DNA of 64,000 bases from Candidatus Rothia avicola (GTDB taxonomy: Bacteria > Actinomycetota > Actinomycetes > Actinomycetales > Micrococcaceae): positions 18,887 to 82,886 of the forward strand of contig DXCN01000032.1 of the NCBI GenBank assembly GCA_019115985.1, read 5' to 3'. A program made the position numbers and the translations under genes. Shown piece after piece: positions 15,968 through 21,428 of the stretch. How positions within the stretch are numbered: the stretch's first letter is position 1; every line of letters starts with the position of its first letter. The notes beneath the pieces were generated by a model. The model saw only the letters and a list, made by a program, of their open reading frames with translations. It was not told the origin of the DNA and made no database searches.

Positions 15968-16140
15968 ACTCTTATAGAGGCTTATTCGTAAGGTCTGTCT
16001 CGAGGTGCCCCTGGGCTCGCACTCGCTGCCGACCCTCTCGTTCGGTTCGCTTCGCTCACAAGGCGATTCACGCCAGCCACCGAGCCAGCAGCTTCGCTGC
16101 GAGCCCGGGGCACCTCTGCCCTTATGAATAAGTCTTATAA
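15968..16140. repeat. Palindromic intergenic element, copy 2
   Basis: A roughly 170-base imperfect palindrome between two divergent genes. Inner arms: 16001-16020 with 16098-16116 (one-base bulge). Outer arms: 15980-15992 with 16120-16132 (one mismatch), with further pairing outward. The core blocks at 16015-16051, 16057-16074 and 16081-16103 match those of the element at 10984-11209, while the arms do not. TA-rich ends and lack of an open frame resemble a miniature inverted-repeat element, but no target duplication is clear. Confidence 0.6.
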
Positions 16141-16208
16141 TACAACTAGGTGTTATGCATCAATCCCTATGATTCAACTGCTTCGTCAGTTTTAAAGAGG
16201 AGTAAATA

Positions 16209-16589
16209 ATGGCTGATTCAGCTTTGGCTTCAATCCTTTCATGGACCCTGGTAGCGGAATGCCCGATACCTAAAGATATTCCTTCGGTGCTAGCCGACGG
16301 TGAAGTGCCTCATGTGGCTTTTAGCACTGTTCGAGATGCAGCAGTCTTCACGAATAAGAGACTTATTGTCCGCGATGCACAGGGGATGACCGGGAAGAAA
16401 GTCGAGATGTACTCCATTCCTTATTCTTCAATCTATATGTGGTCAAGCGAAAATGCTGGTCGTTTGATGGACCTCAACGCTGAAATTGAACTTTGGACTA
16501 AGGCAGGGCATTTCAAGCTAAACATTGGTAAGAACCTGGACGTTCGAGCAATTGATCGTTTGATAAGCAACTGTGTGCTGGGGGATTAG
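16209..16589 (+). CDS. Bacterial PH-domain protein
   Basis: 126 residues. The sequence VAFSTVRDAAVFTNKRLIVRD followed by a beta-rich second half and the closing helix AIDRLISNC fits the bacterial pleckstrin-homology fold (bPH_1 type), which occurs as small cytoplasmic proteins of unknown role. The ATG has an excellent ribosome site (AAAGAGGAG seven bases upstream). Codon use is less GC-biased than in core genes nearby. It sits between the two excalibur genes, the downstream one on the same strand after a 110-base gap. No signal peptide or membrane segment is present. The role is unknown. Confidence 0.72.
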   Translation: MADSALASILSWTLVAECPIPKDIPSVLADGEVPHVAFSTVRDAAVFTNKRLIVRDAQGMTGKKVEMYSIPYSSIYMWSSENAGRLMDLNAEIELWTKAGHFKLNIGKNLDVRAIDRLISNCVLGD

Positions 16590-16699
16590 CTCAGCCCGTA
16601 CCTGCGGTAATACCGGGGCTAGGGTGGGCGGCTATCTGACTTGTCTGTTAAGCAAAAACTGAAAATCTTTATGCAAGATACAAATTTGCTCAATGTGTA

Positions 16700-17899
16700 A
16701 TGGAGCTAGACGTGAGGCATCCGAGTAAGAACCTTATCAGAACGGGGAGAGGAAGAAGCGCACCCAAAACTCCCGTTGGTAAGGGCTTACTAGGATGCCT
16801 TGGTTGTCTTGGTTTGATAATTGTTCTTTTTGTGGGATCCGCAGTTATTGCGGGAGTGGTTCAAGCTTTTTCAGGCGGCGGTAGCACTCAACAAGCTGAA
16901 ACGAGCTCAAGTTCGGCGTATAACTCGGAGGGTGCAACCCCAACCCCAGCCATTACAGCAGATTCAGATGGGCAAATCTATGATGAGGGAAATGAAGAAA
17001 GCATTACCCTTCCGGGCGAAAACCCTGACTTTGCTGAAAATGCTGTTCCTGCTGTTCCTAACGACACACAGAATGCGCCAGATGCTCAAAAATCACTTGA
17101 GAAACTCAACCAGCTCGAGGTGAAGGGGCGAGCCCCTAAAACCGGATATGACAGAAGCTTATTCGGGAACAGCTGGGTCGATACTGATAAGAATGGGTGC
17201 GACACCCGCAATGATATGCTCCGCCGTGATCTCGTTGGAACCACGACTAAGCCAGGTACTAGGGGATGTGTTGTACTCAGTGGTAGTCTAAGTGACCCTT
17301 ATACGGGTAGTCTCATCTCCTTTATGCGTGGGAAAGGTACCTCGGAAGCCGTGCAAATTGACCATGTGGTAGCGCTTTCGGACGCTTGGCAGAAGGGCGC
17401 ACAAAAATTAACTGAAGAGCAACGTATCGCATTCGCTAATGACCCTATCAATCTGCTGGCAGTAGATGGCCCCACTAATCAGCAGAAAAGTGATGGTGAT
17501 GCAGCTACCTGGCTGCCTCCAAAGACTTCATTCCGCTGTGAATATGTATCAAAGCAAATTGATGTCAAAGCAAAATACGGTCTATGGGTTACTGAGGCAG
17601 AAAAAGTAGCTATGACTGATGTCTTGACATCCCCGGATTGCGGAGCACGGGCTGAGATACCTCAGTCGGAGCCTGCTTATGAGGAACAGGTAGCTCCTGC
17701 ACCTATTGAAGAAAGCGCTCCAGCCTATTATGTTCCACCTGTCGAGCAAGCTCCTGTTGTGCCTGAAGCTCCAGTGCAATACTTTAAGAATTGCACTGAA
17801 GCCCACAAAGCCGGGCGCTATGACATTCCTGCTACTGACCCTGCGTACAGACCGGCACTTGATGGTAACAAGGACGGAGTAGCCTGCGAATCAAGGTAG
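16700..17899 (+). CDS. Membrane-anchored DUF1524/HNH-type nuclease with excalibur domain
   Basis: 399 residues. A short basic N-terminus leads through GKGLLGCLGCLG into one membrane helix (about 38-56), then a Ser/Thr/Pro/Glu-rich linker to about residue 140. The nuclease-like domain (about 145-315) contains VQIDHVVALSDAW (Asp221-His222) and NDPINLLAVDGPTNQQKSDGDAATWLPP, the pattern of the DUF1524/GmrSD-C group of HNH nucleases. A Pro-rich stretch and an excalibur domain (362-397, LDGNKDGVACESR) end the protein. By topology the nuclease should be outside the membrane, so DNA or RNA degradation at the cell surface is likely. The start has a poor ribosome site and is the least certain part. Confidence 0.75.
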   Translation: MELDVRHPSKNLIRTGRGRSAPKTPVGKGLLGCLGCLGLIIVLFVGSAVIAGVVQAFSGGGSTQQAETSSSSAYNSEGATPTPAITADSDGQIYDEGNEESITLPGENPDFAENAVPAVPNDTQNAPDAQKSLEKLNQLEVKGRAPKTGYDRSLFGNSWVDTDKNGCDTRNDMLRRDLVGTTTKPGTRGCVVLSGSLSDPYTGSLISFMRGKGTSEAVQIDHVVALSDAWQKGAQKLTEEQRIAFANDPINLLAVDGPTNQQKSDGDAATWLPPKTSFRCEYVSKQIDVKAKYGLWVTEAEKVAMTDVLTSPDCGARAEIPQSEPAYEEQVAPAPIEESAPAYYVPPVEQAPVVPEAPVQYFKNCTEAHKAGRYDIPATDPAYRPALDGNKDGVACESR

Positions 17900-17967
17900 C
17901 TGGCAGGCCAAGTGCCTTCTAAGCTTTATTGTGCTGGAGCCTGTATCGTTGCATCGACTTCCAACTA

Positions 17968-18225
17968 GTGGTAGTAACAACGGCTAATACCATCATCGTC
18001 AGTACCATCGAGCTAGCCATCTTCCTTGGGCTTACTAAGCAAGGACTATACGAACGAGGCGAGCTACCACCGGCTGGCTTTATCTCCGTTGGAGGGCGTG
18101 AGTGCTGGCTTCCAGGTACTGCTGAAGACTGGGATAAAACCTATCGGGAAAAGCATGGCGTAGAGCACCCCGCAAGTAAAAACGGAGCTAAGCAGGAACC
18201 CACCCACCTGATTGTGATGGGGTGA
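17968..18225 (+). CDS. Orphan AlpA/excisionase-like helix-turn-helix protein
   Basis: About 85 residues if GTG at 17968 is used; the frame is open from 17929. STIELAIFLGLTKQGLYERGELPPAGFISVGGRECWLPGTAEDW reads as a winged helix-turn-helix of the AlpA/Xis/MerR-N kind, in which a helix-turn-helix is followed by an R-x-W wing and a helix. Such proteins are excisionases or small regulators of mobile elements. No integrase is next to it, but tRNA-Leu, a common integration target, lies about 100 bases away. No clear ribosome site is seen, so it may be a remnant or leaderless. The call rests on the fold pattern alone. Confidence 0.5.
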   Translation: MVVTTANTIIVSTIELAIFLGLTKQGLYERGELPPAGFISVGGRECWLPGTAEDWDKTYREKHGVEHPASKNGAKQEPTHLIVMG

Positions 18226-18265
18226 AATCTAGATTTTCAGCGCGAGTAGGGCCCTCATATCAACA

Positions 18266-18297
18266 AAAAACCCTCTCCTGCCAACGGGAGAGGGTTT
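18266..18297 (-). terminator. Terminator of tRNA-Leu
   Basis: Arms 18268-18278 and 18286-18297 (AAACCCTCTCC with GGGAGAGGGTTT). On the minus strand the stem is followed by TTTTTTG, so it serves the tRNA gene. Confidence 0.85.
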
Positions 18298-18321
18298 GTA
18301 TCGCTCTGATTAGGCGTTTTA

Positions 18322-18404
18322 TGGTGCCCAAGGTGGGACTCGAACCCACACTCCGAGGAACCGCATTTTGAGTGCGGCGCGTCTGCCAATTCCGCCACTT
18401 GGGC
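18322..18404 (-). tRNA. tRNA-Leu (CAA)
   Basis: Read on the minus strand, the acceptor GCCCAAG pairs with CTTGGGC, and the encoded CCA is at 18322-18324. The D-arm, an anticodon stem CCGCA/TGCGG with loop CTCAAAA (anticodon CAA, reading UUG) and the T-arm GTGGGTTCGAGTCCCAC are all in place. The longer variable arm fits a leucine tRNA. A terminator follows at 18266-18297. Confidence 0.96.
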
Positions 18405-18533
18405 AAGTGCGAAAGCTCTTCTACAATACACGGTTCTGCCCGCTAAAAGCCAATCGGAGCTCACCCTAGAAGAAAAGCCCCAAGCCCTACTATGATAGGA
18501 ACCGAAGAGGGTACGCACCGTCACCCATTGCAT

Positions 18534-18559
18534 GCACGCCCACAAGGTTGTGCGCGTGC
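18534..18559 (+). promoter_or_regulatory. Inverted repeat in the pdtaR leader
   Basis: GCACGCCCACAA (18534-18545) is complementary to 18548-18559 with one mismatch. It lies about 55 bases before the pdtaR start and has no T run, so it is not an ordinary terminator. It could be an operator or an RNA hairpin. Confidence 0.35.
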
Positions 18560-18612
18560 GAAAATAGAGAGCGAACCTCAACTAAACGCTGAAAAGACCT
18601 AAGGAGCAGGGT

Positions 18613-19227
18613 ATGTCAGAGCAGACCACCCAGGAGCCCGAGAAGCACGATCAGCAGCCCGCACGCACCGTCGTCGTCGCTGAAGACGAGGCACTGATTC
18701 GCCTCGACATCGTCGAAATCCTCAAAGACCAGGGCTTCAACGTCATCGCCGAAACCGACAACGGCAAAAAGGCTGTAGAACTGGCTGAAGAGCACCGCCC
18801 CGACCTGGTGCTCATGGACGTCAACATGCCCATCATGGACGGCATCGAAGCAGCCGGCCAAATCAGCGAGCAGCAGCTGGCGCCGGTCGTCCTACTCACC
18901 GCCTTCAGCCAGAAAGAACTGGTAGACCGCGCCACCGAAGCAGGCGCCATGGCCTACGTGGTCAAGCCCTTCACCCCCAACGACCTGATTCCCGCCATCG
19001 AGGTGGCAATTAGCCGCTACGAGCAGATTCGTGCCCTCCAGGACGAAGTCACCAGCATCAAGGAACAGTTCGAGACCCGCAAGCTGGTTGACCGAGCTAA
19101 GTCCCTGCTGATGACCAAGATGGGCCTGAGCGAGCCCGAGGCCTTCCGCTGGATTCAAAAGACCTCCATGGACCGCCGCCTCTCCATGCGCGAGGTCGCC
19201 GAAACCATCGTCAAGCAGGTCCAGTAG
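18613..19227 (+). CDS. pdtaR: ANTAR-domain response regulator (PdtaR-like)
   Basis: 204 residues: receiver domain (about 18-135) plus ANTAR RNA-binding domain (about 143-200). The receiver has the acidic pair in AEDEALIR, the phospho-accepting Asp in LVLMDVNMP, Thr in LLTAF and Lys in VVKPF. The ANTAR part shows LVDRAKSLLMTKMGLSEPEAFRWIQKTSMDRRLSMREVAETIV, with the conserved Ala and aromatic positions. ANTAR regulators bind paired hexaloop RNA hairpins and prevent termination. In mycobacteria PdtaR is phosphorylated by the kinase PdtaS, which is not in this window. AAGGAG lies eight bases before the ATG. A terminator follows directly. Confidence 0.93.
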   Translation: MSEQTTQEPEKHDQQPARTVVVAEDEALIRLDIVEILKDQGFNVIAETDNGKKAVELAEEHRPDLVLMDVNMPIMDGIEAAGQISEQQLAPVVLLTAFSQKELVDRATEAGAMAYVVKPFTPNDLIPAIEVAISRYEQIRALQDEVTSIKEQFETRKLVDRAKSLLMTKMGLSEPEAFRWIQKTSMDRRLSMREVAETIVKQVQ

Positions 19228-19250
19228 GGTAGCATCCCCTAGCCTGTAAC

Positions 19251-19285
19251 AAAGCCCGCCCCAGCGTATTGCTGGAGCGGGCTTT
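19251..19285 (+). terminator. Terminator of pdtaR
   Basis: Fifteen-base arms (19251-19265 and 19271-19285, one mismatch) with a five-base loop. The 3' arm ends in CTTT. Confidence 0.8.
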
Positions 19286-19300
19286 GCTGTATTCAAAAGA

Positions 19301-19340
19301 AGGGGGCGGACGCCTGCGGTGGGGTAGGCGTCCGCCCCCT
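19301..19340 (-). terminator. Long GC-rich hairpin ending the dicarboxylate transporter unit
   Basis: Perfect arms of at least 14 bp (19302-19315 and 19326-19339), each built on the abundant motif GGCGGACGCC/GGCGTCCGCC. On the minus strand it is followed by TTCTTTTG, so it suits the genes read from 20813 downwards. Confidence 0.7.
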
Positions 19341-19349
19341 TACGGGGTG

Positions 19350-19520
19350 CTAGAGGGCGTCCTTATGGTCGCTCTTCGTTCCGATACCCCAGAGGGTGAT
19401 AGCCGCACTTACCGTGACAGCCGCCCACCAGAGGCCGCCCTGGCTCAGGGCCGTCACCGTGAAGATGAGGGTCAGTACCAGGAAGATATTGCCGATGAGT
19501 TTGCGGCGTGCTGGGGTCAT
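19350..19520 (-). CDS. Small two-helix membrane protein
   Basis: A 56-residue frame starting ATG at 19520 (MTPARRKLIGNIF...). It has two hydrophobic helices, about residues 9-25 and 29-46, and a charged tail, TKSDHKDAL. GAAAGG lies seven bases before the ATG, which supports real translation. It follows the transporter gene at 19545-20813 after 24 bases on the same strand and ends just before the long hairpin, so the two form one operon. Its size and place suggest an accessory subunit or a small stabilising protein for the transporter, but this is inference only. Confidence 0.6.
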   Translation of the reverse strand: MTPARRKLIGNIFLVLTLIFTVTALSQGGLWWAAVTVSAAITLWGIGTKSDHKDAL

Positions 19521-19544
19521 GGTGGGCCTTTCGTGAACTGGAGG

Positions 19545-20813
19545 TTAGTGGGCTGCTGCCAGGCCGCCGTCGCGCTCCTGGGCTTCGGGCAGGCCCTCCT
19601 CGTCCGCTCCGGTTGCCTTGGCAACGCGCTCAGTCAGCGCGGCGATAGCGGCATCACCGGTGACGTTGGTGGCGGTGCCGAAGGAGTCCTGGGCCAGGTA
19701 GAGGGCAATCATCAGGGCGACCATGGACTCGTCGAAACCCAGCATGGATTGGAGCAGGCCGATAGCGGTCATTACCGCGCCGCCGGGCACGCCAGGGGCT
19801 GCAACCATCATGAGGCCCAGAACCAGAACCACGGGAATCATAGCGCTAAAGCTCAGGGAGCCGCTAGCCATGTAGACCACGGCCACCGCGCAGGAGGTAA
19901 TAGTGATCATGGAGCCTGAGAGGTGGATGGTGGCGCAGAGGGGGATAGCGAAGTCAGCGATCTTGCCCCTAATACCCACCTTCTTAGCGGACGCCACGGT
20001 CACGGGGATGGTGGCGGCTGATGACTGGGTGCCAATAGCGGTGAAGTAGGCAGGCAACATGCCGCGCAGCATGGTGATGGGGTTGCGCTTGGAGACAGTG
20101 CCGGCAACGGTGTACTGGATGGCCAGCATGACCCAGTGCAGCAGAATAACCATGGTGAAGACTTTGCCGAAGACCGCAAGAATCTGGCCGACCTGCCCTG
20201 CCATGGTCATGTTGGCAAAGACACCGACGATGTGGACGGGCAGCAGAGGGATGATGACGTAGCCCAGGAGCTTTTCGATGATGGTCTGGAAGTCCTGGAA
20301 GAGGTTTAGCATGTTCGTGCTGTTCAGGGCTGTGATGCCCAGGCCCATGATGAAGGCCAGGATCAGGGCGCTCATGACCGACATGATGGGGTCAAGGGTA
20401 AATTCCAGGTAGCCGGCTGAGAGGGCTTCTTCGGGGTTTTCGAAGGCGGTGAGCTGCTGGCCCTGGAGGATGATGGGGTAGAGGAAGTGGGCCACGGTCA
20501 CGGCAAGGAAGCCCGCTGTGACGGAGGAGGTGTAGGCCAGGCCAACGGTGGTGCCCAGTAGCTTACCTGCGCCCTTGGCCAGTGAGCCGATGCCGGGCAC
20601 GATAAAGCCGATGATAATTAGCGGGATCGCGAAGCTCAGGAAGGCACTAAAAATAGTGGAAAAGGAGACAAAGAGCTGAACGATGAAGTCCTTGGGAATT
20701 GCGGTTCCCAGGGCATCGTTGATGCTGGAGATAAGGCCGGGGGTGAAGGCGCCGATGAGGATACCGCCGATGATGGCGACGATAATCCACACGAGCAGAG
20801 GAATCTTCTTCAT
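19545..20813 (-). CDS. Na+/H+:dicarboxylate or amino-acid symporter (DAACS family)
   Basis: 422 residues with about eight hydrophobic segments and two re-entrant regions. The serine-rich hairpin appears as AIGTQSSAATIPVT, and the C-terminal substrate site as GVPGGAVMTAIGLL and LAQDSFGTATNVTGDA, all hallmarks of the GltP/GltT/SstT family, which takes up glutamate, aspartate, C4-dicarboxylates or serine with Na+ or H+. The usual MVFPLIFLSI-like segment is LSFAIPLIIIGF here. AAGGAAG lies six bases before the ATG. The charged Arg typical of acidic-substrate binding is not obvious, so a neutral substrate such as serine/threonine is also possible. A small membrane gene follows in the same operon. 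Confidence 0.88.
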   Translation of the reverse strand: MKKIPLLVWIIVAIIGGILIGAFTPGLISSINDALGTAIPKDFIVQLFVSFSTIFSAFLSFAIPLIIIGFIVPGIGSLAKGAGKLLGTTVGLAYTSSVTAGFLAVTVAHFLYPIILQGQQLTAFENPEEALSAGYLEFTLDPIMSVMSALILAFIMGLGITALNSTNMLNLFQDFQTIIEKLLGYVIIPLLPVHIVGVFANMTMAGQVGQILAVFGKVFTMVILLHWVMLAIQYTVAGTVSKRNPITMLRGMLPAYFTAIGTQSSAATIPVTVASAKKVGIRGKIADFAIPLCATIHLSGSMITITSCAVAVVYMASGSLSFSAMIPVVLVLGLMMVAAPGVPGGAVMTAIGLLQSMLGFDESMVALMIALYLAQDSFGTATNVTGDAAIAALTERVAKATGADEEGLPEAQERDGGLAAAH

Positions 20814-20921
20814 GGGCTTCCTTGGTGTTGTGTGATCTTGTGTGTGTTTACACGGACTGCCAGTTTATCAGGGGGCAGCCAAAGGCGTCCGGAGATAAGG
20901 GAGGAGGAGCGAAGGCTAAGG

Positions 20922-21350
20922 TTAGGGAAGGTTGATAATATTATTGGTGATGCGGGCGGTAGCAATGAGCTTGCCTGCCTCGTCGGTGATATCAATGGCG
21001 TGGACGCAGACGGTGCGGCCCAGCTTGACCGCCCGGCAGGTCGCGGTGACGGTGCCGGAACGAATCGGGCGCAGGTGGGTGATGTTCAAGTCAACGCCCA
21101 CAGCAGCCTTCTTCTGCTCGGCCACCGAAAGAAAAGCGGAGATAGACCCCAGGGTTTCTGCCAGGACGGCAGAGGCACCCCCGTGGAGCAGGCCCACCGG
21201 CTGGGTGTTGCCCTCCACCGGCATGGTGGCGACGGTTAGTTCGGGGGAAGCTTCGAGAATCGTGATACCCAGCTTCTGTGCCAGGGCCCCTGCCCCTAGT
21301 CGTTCAAGTATCTGCTGGTAGCGGGCGTCCTGCTCCTGGGGCTCGATCAT
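20922..21350 (-). CDS. Hotdog-fold thioesterase (PaaI/EntH type)
   Basis: 142 residues. The pattern TQPVGLLHGGASAVLAETLGSISA is the catalytic HGG loop and central helix of PaaI-type thioesterases, with the acidic residue (Glu in LAETLG) in its usual place. It should cleave acyl-CoA or aromatic acyl thioesters in the cytoplasm. AAGGAG lies six bases before the ATG at 21350. It is divergent from polA, with about 80 bases between the starts, and runs towards the transporter gene after a 108-base gap with no clear terminator. The acyl substrate cannot be named from sequence. Confidence 0.85.
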   Translation of the reverse strand: MIEPQEQDARYQQILERLGAGALAQKLGITILEASPELTVATMPVEGNTQPVGLLHGGASAVLAETLGSISAFLSVAEQKKAAVGVDLNITHLRPIRSGTVTATCRAVKLGRTVCVHAIDITDEAGKLIATARITNNIINLP

Positions 21351-21428
21351 GGGTGCTCCTTAGAAAATAGGGGGAGATTGTCTGCCTTCAATCGTAGGGC
21401 AGGGGCAGACGGTAGGATGGTAGGCGTG

